A DNA stretch of 64,000 nucleotides from Sarcocystis neurona (taxonomy: Eukaryota > Apicomplexa > Conoidasida > Eucoccidiorida > Sarcocystidae), in the NCBI GenBank assembly GCA_000727475.1, contig KL647321.1, forward strand, positions 519,691 through 583,690, given 5' to 3'. The notes below the pieces were generated by a model that did no database searches, was not told the origin of the DNA, and was given only the letters and a program-made list of their open reading frames with translations. Both the position numbers and the translations under genes were made by a program. This document shows positions 23,545 through 56,059 of the stretch, in pieces (position 1 is the first letter of the stretch; every line of letters starts with the position of its first letter).

Positions 23545-24152
23545 CGCTGTTGCTGCTCTCTCCTCGTAATGACACTGCTGCATCAATTAACAGAGGTGTC
23601 CCTATGAGATTGCCGTGAGGCGTTCTTTTTCTTTGCTACATCTGTTGTACCTCGCAGCTACTGTCGCTCTCTTATAGTAGTATGGCTCTTTTGTGTGTCG
23701 CTGTACGAACACGTAACTTCTGCTAGCCCTGCTGCTACAGCTCCCCCTGGCATTCGTACACTTCTGTTGCTACTCCGGACACCACACTCCTCCCGCAAAG
23801 CCCATTCCTCACACACTCATGCATAGGTACGTAGATGTATATAGACGTGTGTATCTAGTATACATATATATATATATATATGTATTCTCACCTGTATATG
23901 CATGTGTACGGTTTGCAGACGAATCAGCTTTCTCTGTCCTTTGGCTTGAGCATCGCTCCCAGCGTATGGTAGTCTGTCTTCTTCCTTCTCGTTTAGAAGC
24001 AGTTCAAATTCTCGTTCAGTCCTTTCTCTTCGCCAGCTGTGTTTTTCCTTTTCTTTCCTTCTTCGTCTCTTCCGGCGACTGCTCCCCTACAACTTCTTCC
24101 TGTCGACGTGTCATCCGTCTGTCTCTCTTTACACTCCACGATTGCTCGCGTG

Positions 24153-24520
24153 ATGGCTGCGAGAGGCGTATTTTGGCGGGGGCACCGGTGTTGCTGGTCC
24201 CCCTGGGCGTCGGGCGCGACTGCGGGGTGCAGGTCCTCGGCCGCAGCGTTCCACACTAGCAGCTGCAGCAGCAGCAGTGGCGCGGCAGCAGCAGCAACAG
24301 CAGCAGGAGGAGAAACAATGTGGGGAAGCCACCAGCAGGGAAGGCGACTGGGAGTGCCTGGGCGATCTATTTTTTCTGGCTGCTGCGCATTTCTCAAGGA
24401 ACGGGGGGGAAGGCTGTACGATAGTTTCTTCCACTCCCAGGGCAGCACCAAATATGTCATGGCTCTTCTTTTTCCTGCTGCTATCTTCTATACGCGGTTC
24501 AGGGCCGACACAAAACTAGG
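24153..24520 (+). CDS. Exon 1 of the membrane-anchored protein gene
   Basis: It starts at ATG within CGTGATGGCT and holds the presequence-like region and the hydrophobic span. It ends at G|GTCAGT in phase 2. An Ala/Ser/Gln tract arises from a CAG run at 24260-24310. A minus-strand ORF over the same bases is a shadow. Confidence 0.5.
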
Positions 24521-26634
24521 GTCAGTCTGCTGTATGCATGCAGCACACTATTTATAGATCTGTAGAAAGTAGACGACCTCTACAGACATCTCCTACAACT
24601 GCATACATATAAAATATATATATTCGTCGGCTTTCTAGAGGAAACAGGTTGCAACATGCATCGGTTCCTCTATATTATACATATTTGTATGTGTCGGGGT
24701 TTTCTGTCTTGCAGACAGATCTAGGCATGGTAGTAGAGCATTAGGTTAGAATTTGTGTACACACACACACACAGACACATAGGAACTCAGCTTGTGTATG
24801 ACAACTTGGACTCGAACCATATATATATATGTATATGCGTGTGTTATTAGTGTGGCATGCGTAGGGCGTGTTTGGTCGCTGGACAGCAGAGGCGTTGGAA
24901 GCAGCTGCTTCTGTTGCGTGCGTAACTCACTTCCGCACTTCCCTACATGTCAATCTAGACGGGGTGCTGCCCGATTGTCATCAAGAGCGGCAATTTGTTC
25001 AGCAATGCAGACACGTCTATCGCTTCCTATATATATATATATATATGTGAAGCACCGTGTACGTAGCATGTATATCTGCGGTGTATATACACTGTGCAAA
25101 TAGCTATATATATATATGTGTAGATACCTGCCGTATCTACACATGTGCGTTAGTTGTGCATCTCGCTATGTGTAAAAACACAAGTATATTTGTAACTTTC
25201 TATCCACGTGAAAAAACCTGGTGCGTACATGTTTGTGTAGCGAAGATGTGTGTATATCTGAGCAGATCCAGCTCTATCCGTCTCCCTCTCTATACACATC
25301 TATCTGTCTATCTATCTGTCTATCTATATATATATGTATATGTACATATGAAATTTTGGGTTGACTGCGACACACGTGTAGGCGGTATGCAGTGTCTCTT
25401 TGCATGTACCAGTGCATGCAACGGGTTCGCCCGCGAGTGTTTCTCCGGCCGTCCCCGCGCATGTTCGTCTGCCAACCCACGCGAGGGTAATGACAGCAAC
25501 ATTGCCCTCGCTGCGTAGGCCTGAACACAGGCCTTGACGTACGGTAGAAAACGTCTCTGTATACAGATCTCGAGAAAAAGGGAGAAGTGTGGTTCGCCCC
25601 TCGTCTCCGCATGCAAGTCGATAAACCCATATGCGAGCCAATACATCTGCATATTCCCGTGCGTACGTATGCATGCGAGCAGAGAGACCGACGGCCGCAA
25701 CGTGCTGCCGCAGACGTGTTTTTGTGGATACCACGTCGTGTGCGTGCGCGGCAGTCCACACTCGAGGCCTCCATGTAAAAATCTGCCGCGACCACACGAG
25801 GACTGCAGCGTCCACGCACACACTCCCACGCGCATGCCTTTTCATCCTGCCACGCGTACGTAAAATATATAACGCCGCCTTCAGCTGTGGATCGAGACGC
25901 GTATATGCAGAAATAAATATACATATACATATATATGTATACACATGTATATATGCAAGTGCACATGTGGCTCACTATCATATCTGCATGGCTGCTCTAT
26001 ACGCATATGTGTGTCTAGTAGATGTTCATGTGCCACTGCATATATATACATATACCTATATATACACATTTATGTATATATATACATATATATACATATA
26101 AATATATATACATACATTTGCATGCCCAATACATGCGTAAATATATATATATATAGCGATGTAGATTTTTATATACACAGGTGTATATTCGCGCCCGTTA
26201 CACGCATATGTGCATGCTTCCCGCCACATACGGGTGTATGTATGTATGTATCTGTATGTAGATGTCCAGATGAAGATAACGTGAGCCTGTGTGCATGCGG
26301 AAAGTGTCGTTTGGCCGATGCATGCAGGTACTACGTGTTTATTAATGACGAGAGTATCTACCCGGACTACAGCGAGAAGTATTTTGGGACGCAGTGGAAA
26401 AATGGCAAGAAGTTGTATGTGGACGACCACGTGACGGTGCAACAGTTCAAGCAGCAGATCTACGGCGGCAGCAGAAACAGCAGCAACAGCAATAGCAAAG
26501 AGAAGCCAATTCCCGATAACGTCAAAGTTGCTTGCAGAGGAAGAGTCTTCGACGAAAAGGACAACCTTGCGCTGGCCGTGCGCGCCTTCTGCCGCAGAGA
26601 CCCGCGCATTCTCCTTTTTCAAGACGACCTCTGA
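24153..26634 (+). CDS. Probable membrane-anchored (mitochondrial?) protein with ubiquitin-like-looking C-terminus
   Basis: Exons 24153-24520 and 26328-26634 join in phase 2 to give 224 residues and a TGA stop. The N-terminal 50 residues are Arg/Ser/Ala-rich with almost no acidic residues and contain FHTSS, like a mitochondrial presequence. At 101-114 is a short hydrophobic span (YVMALLFPAAIFYT) followed by basic residues, suggesting a single membrane anchor. After the junction comes YYVFINDESIYPDYSEKYFG, then KKLYVDDHVTVQQFKQQIY, a Ser/Asn tract, and VKVACRGRVFDEKDNLALAV to the C-terminus; strand-helix order and length there recall a ubiquitin-like fold, but I cannot confirm it. A respiratory-complex or ATP-synthase accessory subunit is one possibility, by inference only. 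Confidence 0.55.
24521..26327. other. Intron of the membrane-anchored protein gene
   Basis: It holds TATA/ACAC microsatellites (24600-24840, 25030-25110, 25300-25350, 25910-26160) around unremarkable sequence. Open minus-strand frames at 25274-25981 are Arg/Cys/Thr-rich without support. Confidence 0.5.
26328..26634 (+). CDS. Exon 2 of the membrane-anchored protein gene
   Basis: A TGCATGCAG acceptor is followed by one base completing Gly and then a non-repetitive, charged sequence of 101 residues ending in QDDL. It is the cleanest coding sequence between 18 and 35 kb. An internal Ser/Asn tract (26470-26500) is the usual CAG-type insertion. Confidence 0.65.
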
Positions 26635-27370
26635 AAAATGGCAGAAGTACACATGCAGAGAGGTTGAGTCGCCCGACAACGCGTGTGCCCCCCTACACAC
26701 ACAGGCACATCCACCGCATATATACAAAGTCATCTGGACACCCACCTTGTGTATATATTCATATATATATATCGGTAGGTTCTAGCTCTGTATACACGTG
26801 AAGATATAGAATTACTTATAAATTACTCGGACCACCCGCGTATGCGTATACATACAGATATATACATATATATATAAACGTAGATAGATAGGTCTAGGCG
26901 ACGTAGTCGACGAACGTGTGCAGTTGCTACGTCTGTGTGGCGCCTGCCCCCCCTGCCCCGCCGCCGGGCGCGCGGTGCACTCCTTCCCCCGGTCAATATA
27001 TATACGAGGACCTGGGCGTGTGGCATGTGCGTATATATACACGTATTTGTTTACGTGCACCGGTAGATCCGTGACTACATGTGTATAGACCTACGCACGT
27101 GTCTACACATGTCTATATCTCAATGTGTGTGTGTGTGTGTGTGTCTCTGTGTACATGCGTATATATGTGTATGTACGTGTTTTTCCATGTACGTCTGTGC
27201 GACATATATATATATATGTATAAATGGCAAGATAGAAGAAACGGCGTAAATACATGTACATATGACTGTAGAGAGAGAGAGCGAGAAAGAGAGACACAGA
27301 GAGAGAGACATCCGGGCGCACATAATATTCATGCGTTGGCAGCGGCTGTAACCTCTACATCCATATACGT

Positions 27371-28110
27371 GAATAAATATGTACCCATATATCTATATAT
27401 CTATATGCCTCTATCTATATATATANNNNNNNNNNNNNNNNNNNNNNNNNNNNNNNNNNNNNNNNNNNNNNNNNNNNNNNNNNNNNNNNNNNNNNNNNNN
27501 NNNNNNNNNNNNNNNNNNNNNNNNNNNNNNNNNNNNNNNNNNNNNNNNNNNNNNNNNNNNNNNNNNNNNNNNNNNNNNNNNNNNNNNNNNNNNNNNNNNN
27601 NNNNNNNNNNNNNNNNNNNNNNNNNNNNNNNNNNNNNNNNNNNNNNNNNNNNNNNNNNNNNNNNNNNNNNNNNNNNNNNNNNNNNNNNNNNNNNNNNNNN
27701 NNNNNNNNNNNNNNNNNNNNNNNNNNNNNNNNNNNNNNNNNNNNNNNNNNNNNNNNNNNNNNNNNNNNNNNNNNNNNNNNNNNNNNNNNNNNNNNNNNNN
27801 NNNNNNNNNNNNNNNNNNNNNNNNNNNNNNNNNNNNNNNNNNNNNNNNNNNNNNNNNNNNNNNNNNNNNNNNNNNNNNNNNNNNNNNNNNNNNNNNNNNN
27901 NNNNNNNNNNNNNNNNNNNNNNNNNNNNNNNNNNNNNNNNNNNNNNNNNNNNNNNNNNNNNNNNNNNNNNNNNNNNNNNNNNNNNNNNNNNNNNNNNNNN
28001 NNNNNNNNNNNNNNNNNNNNNNNNNNGAATAAATATGTACCCATATATCTATATATCTATATGCCTCTATCTATATATATATATATCTCTATATATATAT
28101 ATATGTACGT
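27371..28110. repeat. Duplicated microsatellite block around an assembly gap
   Basis: A segment of about 55 bp beginning GAATAAATATGTACCC occurs at 27371-27425 and again from 28027. The 601 N between them (27426-28026) may stand for a tandem array or an unmerged contig overlap. Confidence 0.9.
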
Positions 28111-31100
28111 AGGTCTATCTGTTGGTCAGTTGTATGTGTAATTGCTTTCAATATACCCGTGCTTGCCGTGATAATTCTTTGTGCACCCGTACGTCTGTGT
28201 CTACGTGGAGAGAACGCGAGAGAGAAATTTCCTGCATTTCCAAGCAGGTATACGTGTTAAAGCGTTTGACGCAGAGACGTTCGCGGCTTCCCACATATAC
28301 AAATTTATATTTGCATGCCACCGGGAAGTAGGTAGGCACCGTAAGCGAACGTGTTCTTCTCAACGAGTTGTCTGCAGACACTCCTCCGTTCTTATCGCGC
28401 TCCCGATGTATGTCTGTGTGTGTGTGTGTGTGAATACGCGTATTTTATCATACCGCTTCTATGTACCCAGATGTATATATATATATGCATATTTTCCCCA
28501 GCAGCAGGAAGATGGCAGTTTGTGTATTTATCAATTTGCAGAGGGGTTCTGATGGTATTTCTGTTGAAGAGGAAGAGTGGGATGGACGCAGAAGATCTGC
28601 TGTTGGCACGTGCCTTTAGCGGCCGCTTGGACAGCATGCGCCGTTGCGCGTTTCGCACACGCCTGATGAGCAGCACGCGGATGTAGTTCGTCTTTCTCTT
28701 TGTAGAATTCCTTGCGAACATCACACGGTATTGCAGAGAAAGTCAAAATACACATTTACACGCGGAGGTGAGGGAAAAGGACGCCGTGCGCATACCAACG
28801 GATTGCCAACATACAGGACTTTATCGAATTGAAAAGGCACTGCCGAGCATGCAACAAAAGCGCGTACGGAGATCGGGATGTCCACGACGGCTCTAGTCGT
28901 CACCCGTTTTCTTCTGACTTATCCTCTCTTCACAAAGGCGACTGCTTTGGGAAACACCCACCTGTGCGCGCCTTTCCACCATCTGCATATATATATGTAT
29001 ATGCGCACATATAAAGTCTTTGCATGCGCGTTGATACACACCCGTGCAAAGGCGTGCCTGCAGAACAGAGAGGTTGACTGCGTGTCCTTGCGCCTGTCGG
29101 GACGGGCCTGCACTTTCTAGCGACGTCTGTGTAGGCACGTGTTGCAGATGGGTATATAAACACCACTCCGGATACGTATATGAGTAGACTCGTGCACAAA
29201 CATATATATATATATATATAAATAAATGAGTATACATATATGTAAAAACACATACGCACATACGTACGCCCACTTGGGGACGCCGTACAAGCATCTGTGC
29301 ATGTGTTTGTCAAGGTGGCAGTTTGTGCTGCGTACGGGAGCGCCTATATAGGTCGAGCAGCCATGTCCGAGATGCGTCGGACTTTCTACGGAAGTCTACG
29401 GTGGACTACTCTTAGTAAAACCTACCGATTTTGTGGGTCACAGGTCCGTACGTGGTGTGCAGAGAGGGTCGCTGCAACACGACGTGTGCACCTACGCATA
29501 CAGCCCTATACTAAAAACACGTATGTATATACGTACTTGGCGGGCTAATAGAGATACGTAGACGTGTATGCTGCAGAGCTAGAGGGTACTTACACATATA
29601 TGTGTGTGTAGCACTGTATAGCTAGACGTACGTAGCTCGTGTGCACATAGACACGCAGCGACGACACCCCCGAACCGAAGAACTCGTGGTGAAACAGCGT
29701 GATTTAGGGGTGTGCAGCAAAGGAAACGTCTGCAGAGGTCTGCTACTTCCCTGCTGGTACCGGCACGCCTAGGGCATATTTGAGGCTGCTGCTGCTACAT
29801 TACGACACCCTCCTGTTGCTAGCGCGGCTGCAGCACCGTTGCAACGGCTCGTGCAACAGTAAACGGTCAAACGCTACTGACTGCTGACGGACATACGCCG
29901 GTGCGCTGCGTCAAAAACGCGGGCTGTCGCAGTTTCTCATGAAACTGCTGTAGCTCAGCAGCTACACCCGTAGTCAACGCCCCCACAGATGATGCTGCTG
30001 CGTTGCTACGGGCTGCTAGCGCTGTTGCCGGCGTCCCCTGCTCCTGCACTTTAAGCCTTGCTGCTGCTTCTGGGACTGTCTTAGTACCCCTGCAGCTGCT
30101 GCTGTTGCGGAGAGCAGTGGTGCTCTTGCTGCTGCTGTCGCTGCCCTGATACTGCCTCTCCCGTTTGTTCCCGAATGCGACTGCTGTAATTCGATACGTC
30201 TCCTTTGCTTGTTACGTGGTTCCCATTGCGAGGTTTCTTCAAGACCGCTGCTGGTGCAGCTGCAGCGCTTTTTCTTTCCAGCAGCTGTCAATTACATGAG
30301 GCTTTGTGTGCAGTAGCAGCACCACCAGGGAGGGGGAAGTTTAATGGGCGACAAGAGGCACCAGCAGCAGAAACACGCAGACGCAACTGCTTACGGTCTT
30401 TTGGATGTGTCGGTCTCAGCTTCCGTAACGCGGACACGCGAGCATCACCTCAACGCATGCTCTCTACATATCGTTAAAAAGCAATATGGCCGTCTTCTAC
30501 CTCTTCAGACGCAACAACACTAAGCCTGGCGTGGCCCAAGCGCTGCCGCTGCTTCGTAGTGCGGCGGCAAAATGACTGCACGTCTGAGCAACGCGCTGCA
30601 GTGGGTACCCTGACGAACGGAAGGCTACGTTTTGGTGGTGGGCACATTATATTTAGACATACGACGCAGTATATATAAGAAAACTGCACAGTGTCAAGCA
30701 AGTCAATCTGGAGCTGAAGAGACGCACAACGCCGATCCCCCCGGCGCGTCCGCGTAAATTAAATTTATCCGTACATACACACACGTGTGTACGTGTATAT
30801 TTATGCGTATGTGTACAGTGTTTCATAATAGTTACTCACGCGGTGAAGTCAAAGCATGTGGTTGTCGCTATAGGGAAAAAAGCAGAGGTTATCCTGGCGC
30901 AGATGAAAACTCTACAGCACATCTGGATTATTAGCCGCCGCTGCTGCCGTCCATTACTTTGCACAGGCCATAGTGCAAGAGTAGGATGAACACAAATTAA
31001 AGTGGAAGGCACACACGTGAAGACAGAATGCTGCGCGCAATACATGTGAGTCTTTCCTCTTATAGTGACAACATCACGCTTCCCACAATCTCTTCATTCC

Positions 31101-32506
31101 CTGCAACTTACCTTCCTTTCACAGCACGACACACAAGGACAGTCCATAGAGCAAAAGTCTCACATGCTGCCCCCGTATTCACACATATACGCGTCCAAGG
31201 GTGTACACGGTCGCCCGGCCTCCATTTTCGCAGTTTTCACTGTCAGAGAAAGCAACCAGCAGGACGGAAATGCAGCACGGGTGAAGAGAGTGAGTCATCA
31301 AGAAGCCGCAGTCCGTCTTCCACACGGGCGTTTACGCGGCAGATCCTTTCGATTGCTGTTGAAAGCGAATTACAGTAGATGATCAATCGCGTACGAAAAG
31401 GAACATTTTCTCCGATTTCAACCTTTATGTGTTCAGCGCCCTATATCGCTGTAAAATTCATGTGCAGTGCACGCGACAGATTCACCTGCTGCGACCGACT
31501 GTCAGGGCACACCACACGGGGGGCACACCTGATACAAAGTGTGGTCCTCCGAAGGCAGACGCTGGACCTTGTCCTGCTACTGAGTTTAGTAGTGACCGCG
31601 TCGTTTATGTATACTCCTAATCAACAGATATGCGTGCACATATGTCTAGATATCTGTGAACATGCGTATGCAGCGATAATAGAGGTCACATCGTTTTTAC
31701 ATGCTCGTACCGCACAGATACGAATTCATGTATGTGTATGTGCAGATATCTGTGAACAGGCATGTGCAGGTGTATATACAATGGATGAACACGTACACGG
31801 CCACGACACGTGTGAGGCATGTTAAAATAATACGTAGAAGTAGGTACATTCTACAAGGCTGCGAGAGAGACACACTACAGCAGTGGTTAATGTAGGTGGT
31901 GATCTCGGTGGTGCTGAACCAGTGTATGCAGCTAAAGGGCAGCGGTACGGTTTAATAGCAGTGTGACAACTTACACCAAGACACGCTTGCTGCTGGTCAC
32001 CGCTCATACACGCGGGCGTCATTGAAAAGCGTACACAAAAGCGGGAGGGTGCCTAAAACCGGAAGAGAAGTAGCAGGAGCAAACAGCCAGCAGGAGGAGG
32101 AGCAGCCGTACGGGCAGATAGCAGCCAGCCAGCAGCACGTGCATAAAAGGACAGCAGCACCAGCAGAGCGACGCTTCCGAAGAACAGCAGCAGCAGAAGC
32201 TACACCGACATCGACGTCGAAATTCCACTAGCAACAACAGCGGCCCCCACAGCAGCAGGAGCAGCAGTAGATCCGCATTCAAGGGGTCCAGGAAACGCAC
32301 CAGATCGGGAAGGAGAGATGCTTTGACTGCGCAGCAGGAAGAGAGGAACGTCAATAGCAAGAACTATAGTGCAGGCAGCAAGGCCGCCGTGGCAGCATGC
32401 GATACACCGATGAGCGGCTCTTCTTTAGCAGCAGCAGCAGCACAGGATATGAAGCGGCAGCAGCAGCAGACGAGAGAAGTGCGGCCGCAGCGGCAGAACA
32501 CTTGAC

Positions 32507-32929
32507 ATGTGGAGCAGCATCGACGAAGGCCTGAAGATCAAAAGGTACAGTCCTCAGGCGCAGTATTTCCTTGACATTGAATGTGCCCCTGCAGTTGTCG
32601 GGGACACCTCTCCGAATCGTATCCCTGACAGTTTTGACTACTCTTTGTGGTGCCACTGCAGCAGCTTTTCCCACGCATGTACGGACACATATACAACAGC
32701 AGAATCAGAAGGAGAGATAAGAGCAGCTGCAGCAGCACCCAACCGCAGCGACCTACACGAGTACGCAGCAAAGACAAGCGTCACCCGAACAGGAGAAGCG
32801 CAGCGAAGATGGCAGTGGTCACAGAAGCGGAACCCAATCGGGAGCAGTACCATGAGCAAATGGAGGCGCTACAACAGCAATCAAAGCAAGACCAAGGACA
32901 ACACCAGGCTTGCAGTAGCTTCAATATAG
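32507..32929 (+). CDS. Candidate ORF, 140 codons
   Basis: An ATG-initiated frame begins MWSSIDEGLKIKRYSPQAQY and keeps a balanced composition to its TAG. It lies in degenerate CAG-rich DNA, and a second frame (ATG at 32809, MAVVTEAEPNREQYHEQM) overlaps it. I do not recognise either. Confidence 0.18.
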   Translation: MWSSIDEGLKIKRYSPQAQYFLDIECAPAVVGDTSPNRIPDSFDYSLWCHCSSFSHACTDTYTTAESEGEIRAAAAAPNRSDLHEYAAKTSVTRTGEAQRRWQWSQKRNPIGSSTMSKWRRYNSNQSKTKDNTRLAVASI

Positions 32930-33500
32930 GAGCAGAATAACAACCAATAGGATAACTCGCACAGCGCCAGCAGCAGCGCTTGGTGAAGCGCGCGCCACGA
33001 CAACGGGCTTAAAGATGCAGCAGTTCTATAAGCAGGAGCAGCAGGAATGATATTCGCTGGTACCCGTAGAATTTTCACGGCAATAAACGGCAGCAGGGAA
33101 AAACACCAGTCGCACCAGCAGCAGCAGAGAAAACCAAGCATGTCCGCGGCACGATAACAGTTGGAGGTAGCACGAGGTCGCAAGTAACGGCAGCATACCG
33201 TTGCGGAGCAGTACGCCTGTACAAAGAATAGCCATTGCCCACACATGGCACCAATACTACAGTGTGAGTTCGTAGGGCTATTAATTAACAGGTCTGCAGA
33301 AAAACGTGAGACTTAAAGGAACGGACTCTGCCACTCCTGGCGTCAGTTCTTTCTCTCTCTTTTCATGCGTTCGACTAGATCTACAACGTACCAGCACAAA
33401 TGTAGCACACTTCTTCTGTATGCATCTACATTCGTGTACACCTTCATCCCTTTTCGCTTTTCGTATTAGTATGGTGACTCCTTCCTGCCGCTACAGCTGC

Positions 33501-34500
33501 CTCCCCCAACCGTTCATTCTGTGGCTCTGCTGCTGCTCCAGCTCCCGCTGGAACCGTTGCGGAATGCGGCGGCTGTCTGTCTCCTCTTGCTGCTGCTCTC
33601 TGCCTCTCGTTGCAAGAAGTGTCTGCCGCTGCGGTTTCTGCTCTTGCTGGCAACGAATGTGCTGCTGCTGCTGCTGCGTCTGCGTGGGTTGGCAATGTGC
33701 GCGCTGCTGGGGGCACCTATTTCCGCACTCGTGTTGATGCTGGTTGTGGAATCGTCTGTCGAGGGTTGCTGTTGCTATTGCTGCCCCTGCTGCTGCTGCT
33801 GTTGCTTCAACAGTGCTGCTGCTGCTTGAACTGCCGCTCTATTGTTGCTGTTGCCGCTGCTTGCATGCGGGCTCGCAAGCTTGCTGCTCCGCACAGAGGC
33901 GAGTAAGTTGTACGTAGGCGACCAGCTGCATTCCACCCGACATCTCACACGGTTGAAAGTTCCTTTTCAGACACGCGTAGAAAAGAAAAGGCGTTTGCTG
34001 CTTGTACAGCCGCGTAACATCCACCTATATGCATATACGAATATTTTAAGAGGTCCGTGGTTGTGTAAACGACCACGTCGCGACTATCATGACAAATATA
34101 TCTGTCTGCATGTATATACGCCTCTACCTGCGCATAAGGCTTCCTTGTCTGCACTTGCTAATATTTTCTGTGTAGGTTTTTTTAAAAAAACGCCTTCTCT
34201 CTTCTCTTCGGACCAGGACACGGGTACGCCGAAGAATCGTCGACTCTTCGGACGCGCATGCGAAGGCTGCAGGCGCCTGCCGACTTTAGACACTCATGCC
34301 TACGTATTCTCAAGTAATCTTCGACAAAAAACCAGGTCTACATATTATCTGTTTGAGAGCTGTTTTTCCTTTTTGTGTGGCGTACTAATGTGCGGATTGT
34401 AGTCGGTACTTTCCTACGTAGGGTACGTCGCTTTGTAGCCGCCGCAGCACAGGGGTGCCGCTGCGATCTTTTATGTTTTTGTGAATTGCCGGGCTTCTAG
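33501..34500. other. CTG-rich tract and unassigned ORF
   Basis: 33510-33860 is a CTG/GCT tract, open on both strands. A plus frame from about 33842 to 34402 has a hydrophobic signal-like start (LLLPLLACGLASLLL) and 180 further codons of mixed composition but lacks an ATG there. It could be an exon or chance. Confidence 0.3.
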
Positions 34501-34670
34501 TTCACTAATCGCTAACGGGTCCTGACGCAATAGAGACCGGCTGAGAATTGCCGCTGAGACTGCGTTGTCGGTCCTCTTTCGTGTTTTTCTTGCACCCGCT
34601 GGCAGTCTGTGTGTACGTACACCTCAGTTGCGCGGGAAAGTTTCCTTTCTCTCTTTCTCTTTCACGCAGA

Positions 34671-34820
34671 AGAGGAACACTTCTTAAGCGAATTTTTTCT
34701 ACAGCGGAAACTTTCAGTTTCACTTCTCCCTCTCTTGCGAGCCGGAGAGGAACACTTCTTAGGCGAAGTGTTTTTAATAGCAGAACTTTTCATCTTCACA
34801 TGCAACGGGGGTTCGCCGTT
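34671..34820. repeat. 75-bp direct duplication
   Basis: AGAGGAACACTTCTTA occurs at 34671 and 34746, and the following sequence is similar across the unit. The period of 75 is a multiple of three, so a frame reading RRGTLL(K/R)R stays open through both copies. The block is about 0.6 kb upstream of the PRP16 start. Confidence 0.75.
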
Positions 34821-35403
34821 CTCCTGGAGGTGTCCCGCCTTCTCTATTTACCTGTACGAGCGCCTTTTTCAACTAGTTTTCTCTCCTTTCAGCACTTGGT
34901 GAAGTCTGCGAGTTCCTCTGGCAGACCTGCACCACCGGGGTGGACGTGCACTCCAGTGCACGGCTTGCTGGCGTCGCGAAGAAATCGGTGCCGCCGCTCC
35001 AGCTTCTGCAGACTTTCCGTCTTTTGACTTTTCATATGTAGGGAATCTCTGCCCCTTCTTCTTTTATTTTACACTTCACGTCCTCCTTCTGACTGCCACT
35101 GCGGCGTCTGTGTTGCTCCTGCGGCAGCGGTTTCTGCTGCGTCCGCTGCTGGCTTGTCCACTTGCTGGTCCCGGCTGTCGTGAATACTTCCCGCACCTGC
35201 TGCTGCTCCGCGGCTGCGTCTTCTGCAGTCCGTTTCGTCAGTGCTTTCTGCGCCACAGCTGTATCCTGCAGCAGCAAGACTTCTTGCTTCGGATGTCTTT
35301 GTTTGCTGCTCCTGCTGCTGCTGGCTGCGGCGTTCGGTGGCGCGCTGCCGCGCCCTGCATTCGTTCCTCGTTCGTTTTCCCATAATTCATTCGTGGCTGG
35401 AAA
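34821..35403. other. 5' flank of PRP16
   Basis: The sequence is pyrimidine- and CTG-rich with no TATA-like or other recognisable core element. An in-frame TAA at 35383 precedes the ATG at 35404, which supports that start. Confidence 0.5.
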
Positions 35404-54758
<19,355 letters not shown>

Positions 54759-56020
54759 TTCATACGCTTCGTGTGAAGGGACGTGCGGCAGCAGAACGAC
54801 CGGAAGCCTGCTGTTCCGTCTCCCTGAGTCTATTTTTGCGGCGGTCGCTGCTGCTGCTCCTGCGGTGGATGCCGCGGCGGCTGCGTTGGATGCTGCGGCT
54901 GCTGCGGTCGTTGCTGCTGCTACTGCTGCGGTCGCTGCTGCTACTTCTGCTGCGGTCGCTGCTGCTACAGCTGCTGCGGTCGCTGCTGCTACAGCTGCTG
55001 CGGTCGCTGCTGCTACAGCTGCTGCGGTCGCTGCTGCTACAGCTGCTGCGGTCGCTGCTGCTACTTCTGCCGCGGTCGCTGCTGCTACAGCTGCTGCGGT
55101 CGCAGCTGCTGCGCTGCGCATCCTGCTGCTGCCGCGGGTGCCCGTTGCTGTGCCGCGGCGGTTGCAGCTGCTATCGGTGGTGCTGCTCCTGGGATGTCGC
55201 TGGTGCTGCTGTTGTTGCAGCTGGGGCAGCAGAGGAGGGGCACTGCTATGCTCAAGTCCGTGGGGGTAACCCACTGCTCGTGCGACTTGATGTGCACGGG
55301 AAGCGACCGTATGGAAACACGTACAACGGCAGCAGCAGCAACAACGGCAACAGGACCAGCAGCAGCAACAGCAGCAACAACGGCGTGCGCGGGTGCACCG
55401 TGGAAAGCGTCTTTCTCGAATAAACAGGAAGAGAGAGCAGGCGACGCCGAGGGTCTACGTGCTGCTGCTGCGACGTTGCGGGGGAAGGAATCGCATCGTT
55501 GTGGGGCCGACTGGGTCGCGAACGGAGGAGAAAAAGCAGCAGCAGCACCAGCAGGAGGACACACTTGGCTTTAAGCAGCGCAGCAGGAAGAGCAAGAGGA
55601 ACGCTCTCCTCTGCAAGAGGGAGAAGAGAAGGAGAAGGAAAACGAGGAGGAGGAGTAGCACCAGCGGTAGCTGCGAAATCGCTGACATTAGCAGCCGCAG
55701 CAGCAACCAGAACGTTTCTGCTAGTAGCGGGAGCACCCTCGGGCGGGACGGCACTTGCAGCCAGAATACTTGAGTAACAGGAGCAGCGCACCACCCGCAG
55801 GGGTTGGCGGCGTCGTGTTTACGCAGCAGCAGGAGCGGCAAGAGCAGCAGCAGAAAAGAAAGGAGCAGCGGCACCAGTGGTGGGGAGCCAAGAGGCAGAA
55901 AGGATATTATATTTACATGTATATCTATTCATATGTGTAAGCTGGTATACGGGTAGGTGCAAGGGGCAGGAAGGATACTATATATGTATATACACGTATA
56001 TATACGTGTATGTTGAGTGA

Positions 56021-56059
<39 letters not shown>

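Larger units (their letters stand above)
26635..33500. other. Intergenic DNA with microsatellites and eroded CAG tracts
   Basis: Microsatellites dominate 26.7-28.1 kb. From 28.1 to 29.7 kb sequence is mixed; a possible terminal exon at 28508-28552 (EDGSLCIYQFAEGF, stop) overlaps two other open frames and cannot be chosen. The 29.75-30.4 and 32.0-33.2 kb intervals are degenerate GCN/CAG tracts. I see no convincing gene here. Confidence 0.4.

Noticed and set aside
23993..24460. Minus-strand 155-codon ORF
   Set aside because: It overlaps exon 1 of the membrane-anchored protein gene, whose two exons agree in phase; the minus frame has no partner.
27081..28112. 343-codon ORF across gap 2
   Set aside because: Most of it is N, and the rest is microsatellite.
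28508..28686. Three overlapping exon-like frames (EDGSLCIYQF, GSDGISVEEEEWDG, MDAEDLLLARAF)
   Set aside because: All three look plausible after nearby CAG acceptors, so none can be supported without transcripts.
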